This document shows positions 49,664 to 57,413 of a stretch of DNA of 64,000 nucleotides, in pieces. The position numbers and the translations under genes were made by a program. The notes beneath the pieces are model-generated. The model saw only the letters and a program-made list of their open reading frames with translations. It did no database searches and was not told where the DNA came from. The DNA is taken from NCBI RefSeq assembly GCF_024346315.1, contig NZ_JAGQCS010000004.1, forward strand, positions 271,371 to 335,370, given 5' to 3'. Source of the DNA: Cyanobium sp. ATX 6F1 (GTDB lineage: Bacteria > Cyanobacteriota > Cyanobacteriia > PCC-6307 > Cyanobiaceae). Numbering within the stretch: the stretch's first letter is position 1; each line of letters begins with the position of its first letter.

Positions 49664-50307
49664 CGGCCTCCCCCAGGCCCGGGACCCATCGCTCCAAGCC
49701 CCCCCGGCGCCGCCGCCGACGGGGGGGCAGGCGCTGGCTGCTGGCCCTGGGGGCCGGGGCCCTGCTCTGGATGTCCCGGGGGATCTGGCTGCCCCATCCC
49801 CCCTCTCCCCAGATGATCCTGGTGCTGGGGGGCGATGTGGCCCGGGAGCAAGAGGCTGGCCGACTGGCGCGCCGCTACGGCCTGCCGGTGGTGGTCAGCG
49901 GTGGCAGCAACCCCGAGTATGCGCAGTGGCTGTTCGCCAACGAGGGCCTGCGGCGCAGCCAGTTCCAGCTCGACTACCGCGCCCGTGACACCCTGACCAA
50001 CTTCACCTCCCTGGTGGATGAGCTCAGGCGTGCCCGCGTCCGGCATCTGCTGCTGGTCACCAGCAGCGACCACATGCCCCGGGCGCTGCTGATTGGCCGG
50101 ATCGTGGCCGGCAGCCGCGGCATTCAGATCACCCCGGTGCCGGTGCCCTGCGCCAACCTCTGCCATCCGGAAGGGCGCCGCAAGGTGTGGGGGGATGGTT
50201 TCAGGGCCCTGGTGTGGGTGCTGACGGGTCGGGACGTGCGGACGTGGGGGGCAAGGCCGCTCGGGGCTCTGCTCCAGTCAGCAGGCCCAGGTCCAGCAGG
50301 GCATTGA
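49660..50307 (+). CDS. DUF218/YdcF-family protein
   Basis: A 215-residue protein starting at TTG 49660, which overlaps the tsaB stop. After a strongly basic N-terminus (KPPRRRRRRGGRRW) comes one membrane helix, then the DUF218 core: MILVLGGDVAREQEAG, VVVSGGSNPEYA, TLTNFTSLVDEL and LLLVTSSDHMPRAL. Relatives such as ElyC act in envelope carrier metabolism, but the role here is unknown. The 3' end overlaps plsC on the other strand by 107 bp. Confidence 0.82.
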   Translation: MTASPRPGTHRSKPPRRRRRRGGRRWLLALGAGALLWMSRGIWLPHPPSPQMILVLGGDVAREQEAGRLARRYGLPVVVSGGSNPEYAQWLFANEGLRRSQFQLDYRARDTLTNFTSLVDELRRARVRHLLLVTSSDHMPRALLIGRIVAGSRGIQITPVPVPCANLCHPEGRRKVWGDGFRALVWVLTGRDVRTWGARPLGALLQSAGPGPAGH

Positions 50308-50962
50308 TCTGGGCCTGGACGGCGGCGGTGGTCACATCGAGATCGGCCCGGCGCCTTGAGGCCGGCGGCGGGATTGGCGTGCCGATGCGGATCTGGATCG
50401 GCACCAGCCGAGGCCAGCTCTGGCCCGTGCCCAGGGCCCGGTGGCTGTTCAAGATGGCCACCGGCAGCAGGGGCACCCCGGCCCGGGCCGCCAGCAGCGC
50501 CGCCCCCGGCAGTGGAGCGTTCACCCGACCGTCCGCCTGGCGGCTGCCATCGATGAATACACCTGTGGCCCAGCCCTCCTCCAGGCGGTCGGTGGCGGTG
50601 CGGATCGCCTCGCGATCACTGGCTCCGCGGCTGACCGGGTAGGCGCCGCAGGCACGGATGATCTGGCCCAGCAGCGGCACCCGGAACAATTCGGCCTTGG
50701 CCATGAACGCCACCGGCCGCCCCAGGGCATGGCCTAGCAGGGGCGGGTCCAGGTGGGAGCCGTGGTTGGCCACCACCACCAGCGCCCCCTCCTGGGGCAC
50801 CTGGGCCTTGCCGAGGATCCGGCCCCGAAACAGCAGCCGAAACACTGGAAACACCAGCAGGTAGCTGATCAGCTGGTAGGTGATGCTCGGCCGCGGCGTC
50901 AACAGCAACGGTGGCTCACTCACCCGACGGCGGCGCCCCAGACGGCGGAAGCTTTCCCTCAC
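50201..50962 (-). CDS. plsC: 1-acyl-sn-glycerol-3-phosphate acyltransferase
   Basis: Adds the second acyl chain in phospholipid synthesis. The 253-residue protein carries the HX4D motif in VVANHGSHLDPPLLGHAL, FMAKAELFRVPLLGQII, the GVFIDGSRQADGR block and a GVPLLPVAI segment. Its start (GTG/ATG at 50962) overlaps fabD by 4 nt, so it is coupled to that gene. It ends the leftward rpaB-plsX-fabH-fabD-plsC run. The last 20 residues are proline-rich. Confidence 0.93.
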   Translation of the reverse strand: MRESFRRLGRRRRVSEPPLLLTPRPSITYQLISYLLVFPVFRLLFRGRILGKAQVPQEGALVVVANHGSHLDPPLLGHALGRPVAFMAKAELFRVPLLGQIIRACGAYPVSRGASDREAIRTATDRLEEGWATGVFIDGSRQADGRVNAPLPGAALLAARAGVPLLPVAILNSHRALGTGQSWPRLVPIQIRIGTPIPPPASRRRADLDVTTAAVQAQINALLDLGLLTGAEPRAALPPTSARPDPSAPTPGP

Positions 50963-51858
50963 AGCCCCAGATCGTCGCTGCCGGCGATCTGCGCCACGGT
51001 GACCCCCTCGAGGCTGCGCTTGATCAGTCCACTGAGCACGTTGCCCGGGCCGATCTCCACCACGGTGCTGATGCCCTCGGCGCCCAACCGATCCATCGTT
51101 TCGCGCCAGCGCACACCGCTCACCATCTGCCGGCGCAGGCGTTCCTTGAGCACGGCGCCGCTGGTGGCGGGGGTGGGATCGGTGTTGCTGAGCACGGGGA
51201 TGGTGGCGTCGGCGAAGGGCACCTGCTCGAGAAGCTCCGAGAAGGCGCTTGCGGCCTCGGCCATGAAGGGGGAGTGGAAGGCCCCGGACACGGCCAGGGG
51301 CACGGCCCGCTTGCTGCGCACCTGGCCGCTGACGGCCGCCACCGCCTCCGGTGTGCCGGAGATCACCACCTGGGCGGCGCTGTTGTCATTGGCGATCACC
51401 ACCCCCTCGGTGCTGGCCACCAGCGCCTCCAACTCGCCGCGATCGAAGCCGATCAGGGCGGTCATGGCTCCACCACCGGCGGCGGCCATCAGCTCACTGC
51501 GGCGCTGCATCAGGGCCAGACCGGTGGCGGCATCGAACACGCCGGCGGCGTAGAGGGCCACCAGCTCACCCAGGCTGTGGCCCGCCACCAGCTGGGCGCT
51601 GCGCCCCTGGTCCTTGAGGGCATCCACCAGCAGGCTCTCGATCACGAACAGCGCCGGCTGGGTGTTGCGGGTGTCGTTGAGATCGCTGGGTTCGCCGGTC
51701 TGCTCCAGCCCCTCACCGCTGACGATGGCGAGCAGATCGCGGCCCAGCAGCTGGGAGGCCTGCTCGAAGCGCCCCAGGGCGCCAGGGAGATCCAACAGCG
51801 GAGCGGCCATACCCAGCTTCTGCGACCCCTGACCGGGAAAGACCCAGGCGATGCCCAT
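50959..51858 (-). CDS. fabD: Malonyl-CoA:ACP transacylase
   Basis: Loads malonyl groups onto ACP for fatty acid synthesis. The 299-residue protein has WVFPGQGSQKLGM at the start, the nucleophile Ser in VAGHSLGELVALYAAG, the catalytic His in SGAFHSPFMAEA and VEIGPGNVLSGLI. All MAT motifs are intact. It lies 45 bp after fabH on the same strand. Confidence 0.97.
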   Translation of the reverse strand: MGIAWVFPGQGSQKLGMAAPLLDLPGALGRFEQASQLLGRDLLAIVSGEGLEQTGEPSDLNDTRNTQPALFVIESLLVDALKDQGRSAQLVAGHSLGELVALYAAGVFDAATGLALMQRRSELMAAAGGGAMTALIGFDRGELEALVASTEGVVIANDNSAAQVVISGTPEAVAAVSGQVRSKRAVPLAVSGAFHSPFMAEAASAFSELLEQVPFADATIPVLSNTDPTPATSGAVLKERLRRQMVSGVRWRETMDRLGAEGISTVVEIGPGNVLSGLIKRSLEGVTVAQIAGSDDLGL

Positions 51859-51903
51859 GGACGCGCAGGAAGCGGCTGGGCTGGAGCGTAGGTGGCGGCC
51901 GCC

Positions 51904-52923
51904 TCAGCCCTGGGGCCCCTGCCAACGCAGCAGGGCCGCCCCCCAGCTCAGGCCGGCGCCGAAGCCGCTGCTGGCCAGCAGGTGACCGGGCTGCACCCGG
52001 CCATCGGCCACAGCCTCCTGCAGCATCAGCGGGATCGTGGCGGCCGAGGTGTTGCCGTAGGCGGCCAGGTTGCTGAGCACGCGGTCGTGGGGGATCGCGA
52101 AGCGCTCGGCCACGGCGTCGAGGATGCGCTGGTTGGCCTGGTGCAGCAGCAGCCAGTCGAGCTGCTCGGCGCTGGTGCCGGTTTCGTCCAGCAACTCCTG
52201 GAGCATGGCGGGCACTTCCCGCACGGCGAATTTGTAGACCTCCTTGCCGTTCATGGCGATCGGCTCGAATCCGCCCACCTGGGCGGTGACCTCCCCCACC
52301 AGGGGAAGGCGCTCGCTGCGCTGGGCCAGGGTGAGGCAATCGGCTTTGCGGCCGTCGGAGCGCATGCGGAACCCCAGCAGCCCGTCGGCTTCCGGAGCGC
52401 AGGCCTCCACGGCCACCGCGGCGGCCCCGTCGCCGAAGAGCACACAGGTGCGACGGTCGTCCCAGTCGACCCAGCGGCTGAGTTGATCGGCGCCGATCAC
52501 CAGGGCCCGCCGTGCGTTGCCGGCGCGGATGTACTGGCTGACGGTCACCAGGGCAAACAGGAAGCCGCTGCAGGCTGCGGTGAGATCGAAGGCCACGGCC
52601 CGGTGGGCCCCCAGCAGCCCCTGGAGGCGTGGGGCGCTGCCGAACAGGTCATCGGGGCTGGAGGTGGCCAGCAGGATCAGATCGAGCTCATCGGCCTCCC
52701 AGCCGGCGTGGGCGAGGGCCCCGCGGGCGGCTTCGAGCGAGAGGCTGGTGAGCGATTCGCCGGGACCCGCCACCCGCCGGGCGCCGATGCCCGTGCGGCT
52801 GCGGATCCATTCGTCGTTCGTCTCGACCCGCCGGCTCAGGTCGTCGTTGCTGAGGCTGTGGCGGGGCAGCCCGCGGCCGCAGCCCACCAGTGCCATCCCT
52901 GAGCCCCGTTGGCCGAGCGACAC
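51904..52923 (-). CDS. fabH: 3-oxoacyl-ACP synthase III
   Basis: Starts fatty acid chains from acetyl-CoA and malonyl-ACP. The 339-residue protein contains NDDLSRRVETNDEWIRSRTG, the catalytic Cys in DLTAACSGFLFAL, the His in LLLHQANQRILDAVA and the Asn in AAYGNTSAATIPLML, with the SSGFGAGLSWGAALLRW end. It is in the plsX-fabH-fabD order common in bacteria. The gap to plsX is 69 bp. Confidence 0.97.
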   Translation of the reverse strand: MSLGQRGSGMALVGCGRGLPRHSLSNDDLSRRVETNDEWIRSRTGIGARRVAGPGESLTSLSLEAARGALAHAGWEADELDLILLATSSPDDLFGSAPRLQGLLGAHRAVAFDLTAACSGFLFALVTVSQYIRAGNARRALVIGADQLSRWVDWDDRRTCVLFGDGAAAVAVEACAPEADGLLGFRMRSDGRKADCLTLAQRSERLPLVGEVTAQVGGFEPIAMNGKEVYKFAVREVPAMLQELLDETGTSAEQLDWLLLHQANQRILDAVAERFAIPHDRVLSNLAAYGNTSAATIPLMLQEAVADGRVQPGHLLASSGFGAGLSWGAALLRWQGPQG

Positions 52924-52992
52924 CTGATCCGACCCAGATCGCGTCAGTCAATCACAGGCGACGGCCCCAGGGGCCGGCCTCGGGCGCCGAGC

Positions 52993-54408
52993 TCAAGCGG
53001 GGCTTGTGGTGGCTGGCCTGCCGGTGCTGGTGGCCGAGGCGAGCGCGCTGGACTCGGCGCTGAGCTTGAGCAGATCGTCCATGACGCCATGGTTGGCGGC
53101 CGAGTGGGCCAGCCGCAGGGCACTCACCACCGAGAGCGCTTTGCTGCTGCCATGGCCGATCACGCAGATGCCGTTGACGCCGAGCAGCAGCGCACCACCG
53201 TGCTCGGCGTGGTCGAGGCGTTTCTTGATGCGCACCAGGTTGGAGCGCAGGAAGGCGGAGCCCACCTTGCCCCGCCTTCCCCGGGGCAGTTCGGCCCGCA
53301 GCACATCGAGCAGGACGCTGCCCACCGATTCGAGGAACTTCAGCAACACGTTGCCGGTGAAGCCGTCGCAGACCACCACGTCGAAGTCGCCGGAGAGCAC
53401 GTCGCGGCCCTCGCAGTTGCCGGCGAAGCGCAGCCTCGGCTCCTCGGCCAGCAGCGCGAAGGTGCGCTGGGCGAGCTCGTTGCCCTTGCTCTCCTCTTCG
53501 CCGATGTTGAGCAGGCCCACCCGGGGCTGGTTCACCTGCAGCACGTCGCGGCTGTAGATGCTGCCCAGCAGGGCGAACTGATGCAGCCAGGCGGGCTTGG
53601 AATCTGTGTTGGCGCCCACATCCAGCACCAGCACCGAGCGGGCGGGGTCCTTGGTGGGGAACAGAGCCCCGATCGCCGGCCGGTCGATGCCCGCCAGGCG
53701 CCCCAGCCGGAAGATCGCCGAGGCCATCACCGCCCCGGAGTTGCCAGCGGAATAGACCGCCAGGGCCTCACCGGCCTTCACCAGGTCCATGGCCAGGTTG
53801 ATGCTGGCGTCGCGCTTGCGACGCACCACGGTGGCCTCCTCGTGCATGCCCACCGAGGGACCGCTGGGCACCAGCTCAATCAGGCCCGCCTCCTGGGCCC
53901 CCTGCAGCTCCCGTTCCAATCCGAGCGCCGCCACGGCCTGACGGGTGGGTTCGGTTTCGGCCACGAAGCGGATGCGCAGGGGCAGGCGTCGCACCGCCTC
54001 CAGGCAGCCCTCCAGGATCGGTCCGGGGGCGTGGTCGCCCCCCATGCCATCGACGGCGACCCAGAGGCGCTCCCCATCGAGGATCGGAACCTCGCCACCG
54101 CCGGGGCCCTGCTGCAGACGCCGCAGGGGATCGAACACCAGTGGGTGCAGCACCGAGCCGGCCACGGATCCGGCCGTGTTGGCCACCGATCCAGCCACCG
54201 AACCGGCGGTGTTGGCCATGGACCCTGCCACCGAGCCGGCGACGGATCCAGCGGTGTTGGCGGCGGATGTGGCCGAGTCCACCAGGGAGGTGACGGCGGC
54301 GTTGCGGCGGTACCAGATCACCAGCCGCCGGATCGCGCGGTTGGGCTTCACGCGGCGGGCGCTGGGAAGGTTGGACTCAGGTTCCTTCGGAGGCAACGGC
54401 ATCGACAA
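52993..54408 (-). CDS. plsX: Phosphate acyltransferase PlsX with repeated N-terminal extension
   Basis: Makes acyl-phosphate from acyl-ACP, feeding PlsY and then PlsC. The catalytic part begins near residue 112 (LWVAVDGMGGDHAPGPILEG) and continues with VYSAGNSGAVMASAIFRLG, VLDVGANTDSKP and VVCDGFTGNVLLKFLES. The 471 residues exceed the usual 330-350. The extra N-terminus has a basic helix (RRLVIWYRRNAAV) and three NTAGSVAGSV repeats (residues 51-86). The gene overlaps the end of rpaB by 32 bp. Confidence 0.94.
   Translation of the reverse strand: MSMPLPPKEPESNLPSARRVKPNRAIRRLVIWYRRNAAVTSLVDSATSAANTAGSVAGSVAGSMANTAGSVAGSVANTAGSVAGSVLHPLVFDPLRRLQQGPGGGEVPILDGERLWVAVDGMGGDHAPGPILEGCLEAVRRLPLRIRFVAETEPTRQAVAALGLERELQGAQEAGLIELVPSGPSVGMHEEATVVRRKRDASINLAMDLVKAGEALAVYSAGNSGAVMASAIFRLGRLAGIDRPAIGALFPTKDPARSVLVLDVGANTDSKPAWLHQFALLGSIYSRDVLQVNQPRVGLLNIGEEESKGNELAQRTFALLAEEPRLRFAGNCEGRDVLSGDFDVVVCDGFTGNVLLKFLESVGSVLLDVLRAELPRGRRGKVGSAFLRSNLVRIKKRLDHAEHGGALLLGVNGICVIGHGSSKALSVVSALRLAHSAANHGVMDDLLKLSAESSALASATSTGRPATTSPA
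54151..54258 (-). repeat. In-frame tandem repeat in plsX (NTAGSVAGSV units)
   Basis: The region encodes residues 51-86 of PlsX as three imperfect units, 15, 11 and 11 residues apart, each beginning NTAGSVAGSV. DNA units differ at synonymous positions, so the repeat is old and kept at protein level. The GxxxG spacing looks like a glycine zipper. Confidence 0.75.
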
Positions 54409-55129
54409 TGCGCTGGAACAGGTATCCCGTTCCCCGGGCCGTGAGGATCAACTCGGGGTTCGCTGGATCATCCTCCAGTTTGGAGCGCAGCCGCGAGATG
54501 TGGACATCCACCACTCGGGTGTCCACGTGACGCTCGGGGGTGTAGCCCCACACCTCCTTGAGGATCTCGCCGCGGCTGAAGGGCTCGCCCGACTTGCTGA
54601 CCAGCAGCTCCAGCAGGCTGAACTCCATGCCGGTGAGCCGAATGCGCTCGTCTCCCCGGTAGACCTGGCGCTTGTTGGTGTCGATGCGCAGGTCGCCCAC
54701 CAGGATCAAACCGGAGTTGGGGATGCCCGCCACCTGCTCCTTGTCCACCCGCCGCAGCACGCAACGGATGCGCGCTTCGAGCTCCTTGGGGCTGAAGGGC
54801 TTGACCACGTAGTCGTCGGCGCCGAGCTCCAGGCCGGTGATCCGGTCGGCCACGTCGCCCAGGGCGGTGAGCATCACGATCGGGACGTCCGATTCCTTGC
54901 GCAGCTCCTGGCAGACGCCGTAGCCGTCGAGTTTCGGCATCATCACGTCGAGCACCACAAGGTCGGGGGTGACCCGGTGGAAGGCCTCAAGGGCTTCGAC
55001 GCCATCGCTGGCGGTGATCACGTGGTACCCGATCATCGTCAGCCTGGTTTCCAGGATCCGGCGGATGCTCGCCTCGTCGTCGACGACGAGGATGGTTCCC
55101 TTGGCGGGGGCGGGGGGGGTAGCCGTCAT
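54377..55129 (-). CDS. rpaB: OmpR-type response regulator RpaB
   Basis: Essential light/redox regulator (Ycf27) that binds HLR1 sites. The 250-residue protein has a canonical receiver (ILVVDDEASIRRILETRL, phospho-Asp in LVVLDVMMPKLDGYG, TALGD and VVKPFSP) and a winged-helix output domain (LTGMEFSLLELLVSKSGEPF, RHVDTRVVDVHISRLR, GTGYLFQRI). Unlike the RpaA in this window, the phosphoacceptor Asp is present. It heads the plsX-fabH-fabD-plsC run, with which it may share transcripts. Confidence 0.96.
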   Translation of the reverse strand: MTATPPAPAKGTILVVDDEASIRRILETRLTMIGYHVITASDGVEALEAFHRVTPDLVVLDVMMPKLDGYGVCQELRKESDVPIVMLTALGDVADRITGLELGADDYVVKPFSPKELEARIRCVLRRVDKEQVAGIPNSGLILVGDLRIDTNKRQVYRGDERIRLTGMEFSLLELLVSKSGEPFSRGEILKEVWGYTPERHVDTRVVDVHISRLRSKLEDDPANPELILTARGTGYLFQRIVDAVASEGT

Positions 55130-55222
55130 CGCGGCGAGGTCAGCGTTACAACCGGTGGCACCACTGAAAAGCTCCGAAGGGTCACAGGTTCACCGAATAC
55201 CACCAATCTTCATACACCCAGC

Positions 55223-56698
55223 TTGGCCCGCCCCACCACCACCTACGTCTGCCAGAGCTGCGGAGCCCAGTCGCGCCAGTTCTTTGGCCGCTGTTCCGCC
55301 TGTGGCAGCTGGAACAGCCTGGTGGAGCAAACCGCCCCCGCGGTGGATGGTCGGCGGCGGCGCCCGGCCCCCAGCGGCGGCCCTGGCGTCGACCCTGGCG
55401 AACCCGGCCGCCCGCGCCGATCGCTGCCGATTCACAGCGTTGGGGAGGGGGCCTTCCAGCGCCTGAGCAGTGGCTACGACGAGCTCGATCGAGTGCTGGG
55501 GGGCGGTCTGGTGCCTGGCTCCATGGTGCTGGTGGGGGGTGATCCGGGCATCGGTAAGAGCACCCTGCTGCTGCAGTGCGCCGAGGTGATGGCCCGTCGC
55601 CATTCCGTGCTCTATGTGAGCGCCGAGGAGTCGGCCCAGCAGGTCAAGCTGCGCTGGCGGCGGCTGGGGGAGCCGCTTTCGGCGGCCGGGGCCGACCCGG
55701 CGGCCCCTTCACCCAGCCCCGAGCCAGCCGAGGCGGGTTCGGGCCTGCAGCTGCTGGCTGAAACCGACCTGGATCATGTGCTGCAGGAACTTGAGGCCCT
55801 GCGGCCGGCGGTGGCCGTGATCGACAGCATCCAGGCCCTGCACGACGGGGAGCTCAGCAGCGCTCCGGGCTCGGTGGCCCAGGTGCGCGACTGCGCCGCC
55901 GCCCTGGCCCGGATCGCCAAGCGCCAGGACACGGCCATGCTGCTAGTGGGTCACGTGACCAAGGAGGGAATGCTGGCGGGCCCCAAGGTGCTCGAGCACC
56001 TGGTGGATGCCGTGCTCACCTTCGAGGGCGACCGCTTCGCCAGTCACCGGTTGCTGCGGGCCGTGAAGAACCGCTTCGGCGCCACCCATGAACTGGGGGT
56101 GTTCGAGATGCGTGACCGGGGCCTGGTGGAGGTCAGCAACCCCAGTGAGCTGTTCCTGGGGAGTGAGGAACTCACCGCCGGCACGGCCACGATCGTGGCC
56201 TGCGAGGGCACCCGGCCTCTGGTGGTGGAGCTGCAGGCCCTGGTGAGCACCACCAGCTACGCCAGCCCCCGGCGCACGGCCACCGGCATCGGCACCAACC
56301 GGCTGCACCAGATCCTGGCGGTGCTCGAGAAGCACCTGGGGTTGCCCCTGTCCCGCTTTGATTGCTACCTGGCGGTGGCGGGGGGGCTGGAGGTGGAGGA
56401 GCCGGCGGCGGATCTGGGGGTGGCCGCGGCGGTGGTGGCCAGCAGCCGCGACCTCACCCTGCCGCCAGGCACGGTGCTGGTGGGCGAATTGGGGCTCGGC
56501 GGCCAGCTGCGGCCGGTGGGGCAGTTGGAACTGCGGCTTCAGGAGGCGGCGCGGCTGGGGTTCCGCCGGGCGGTGGTGCCCCGGGGCAGCGGCCTGGGGC
56601 CGATGGCAGCGTTGCTGGAGCTGCAGCTGCTGGAGGCGGCCACCATCGCCGAGGCGCTGGTGGCCGCCCTGGGGGAGACTCCCGCCGGCGACGATTGA
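55223..56698 (+). CDS. radA: DNA repair protein RadA
   Basis: RecA-like branch-migration helicase used in recombination repair. I chose TTG 55223, just before the zinc-finger TYVCQSCGAQSRQFFGRCSA and CGSWNSLVEQ (491 residues). The ATPase core has VLVGGDPGIGKSTLLLQCA, YVSAEESAQQVKLR, IDSIQAL and the KNRFGATHELGVFEM motif. The Lon-like C-terminal domain shows DLGVAAAVVASSRDL and VLVGELGLGGQLRPV. It is divergent from rpaB. Confidence 0.95.
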   Translation: MARPTTTYVCQSCGAQSRQFFGRCSACGSWNSLVEQTAPAVDGRRRRPAPSGGPGVDPGEPGRPRRSLPIHSVGEGAFQRLSSGYDELDRVLGGGLVPGSMVLVGGDPGIGKSTLLLQCAEVMARRHSVLYVSAEESAQQVKLRWRRLGEPLSAAGADPAAPSPSPEPAEAGSGLQLLAETDLDHVLQELEALRPAVAVIDSIQALHDGELSSAPGSVAQVRDCAAALARIAKRQDTAMLLVGHVTKEGMLAGPKVLEHLVDAVLTFEGDRFASHRLLRAVKNRFGATHELGVFEMRDRGLVEVSNPSELFLGSEELTAGTATIVACEGTRPLVVELQALVSTTSYASPRRTATGIGTNRLHQILAVLEKHLGLPLSRFDCYLAVAGGLEVEEPAADLGVAAAVVASSRDLTLPPGTVLVGELGLGGQLRPVGQLELRLQEAARLGFRRAVVPRGSGLGPMAALLELQLLEAATIAEALVAALGETPAGDD

Positions 56699-56725
56699 GC
56701 CTTGGCTTTGGAATGAGCCTGAGCT

Positions 56726-57247
56726 TCAGAAGTAGACGTCGACGTTGCTGCGGCCGGAGGACTTGAGCCAGTTCTCGATTTCCAGGTAACCGCCCGGGTA
56801 GAGGCGCACGGCGCGGCCCCAGAGGTCCGCGGCCTTGTCGAGCCAGCGATCAGCCGAATCCTGATCCCCCTCTTCCTGGGCGAGACGGCCCCACTTCTCA
56901 TAGATCAGACCCATGTTTTTGAGGCAGGAAGGAGAGTTTGGGTTTTCCTCCAAAGACTTGGCGTAGTAGCCGAGTGACTTCTCCTCTTCGCCATTGCTCA
57001 TGAAGATGATCGCCATGTTCTTGAAGATCTCGCCGCGGTCGATGGGGTCATCCTCCAGCTTCAGGGCCTCTTCGTAGTTGTCCAAGGCCTCGGCGTAGTC
57101 CCCATCGCCCTGGGCGGAGAGTCCATCTTTGTAATAGATGTAGGCCTCCTTGGCCCTGGAACTGATCGGCATCAGCTTCACGATCAAGTCGGCCATGACC
57201 GTGAAGCTCTTGTCGATGAAGTTGTCATTGCGTTGACTGCGTGGCAC
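56726..57247 (-). CDS. ycf3: Photosystem I assembly protein Ycf3
   Basis: TPR-repeat chaperone that helps assemble PsaA/PsaB. I chose the GTG at 57245-57247, which starts [20 protein letters not shown] and gives 173 residues, the usual Ycf3 length. TPR helices include [50 protein letters not shown] and [16 protein letters not shown] ([19 protein letters not shown]). It is divergent from ctaA, with 166 bp between them. Confidence 0.96.
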   Translation of the reverse strand: MPRSQRNDNFIDKSFTVMADLIVKLMPISSRAKEAYIYYKDGLSAQGDGDYAEALDNYEEALKLEDDPIDRGEIFKNMAIIFMSNGEEEKSLGYYAKSLEENPNSPSCLKNMGLIYEKWGRLAQEEGDQDSADRWLDKAADLWGRAVRLYPGGYLEIENWLKSSGRSNVDVYF

Positions 57248-57413
57248 GGCGAAGGGTCGTGGAGGTCCCCCCATCCTCACCCCCGCTCGGCTCCCTAACC
57301 TTGCGGCCTCTGCCGAAACTCCGATCCGCCTGCCTGCCCCCACTGGCCGCGCCACCGGTTTCCTGGCTTCCGCCCTGGACATCCAGACGCCTGGGGAGAT
57401 CGAACCCCTGCTG

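Noticed and set aside
54151..54258. Possible CRISPR-like tandem repeat
   Set aside because: The units are in frame within plsX, have no spacers and vary synonymously; this is a protein repeat.
55143..55160. HLR1 site upstream of rpaB (GTTACAAC followed by GTGGCACC)
   Set aside because: Only the first half-site fits; the second has several mismatches, so I did not call an autoregulatory site.
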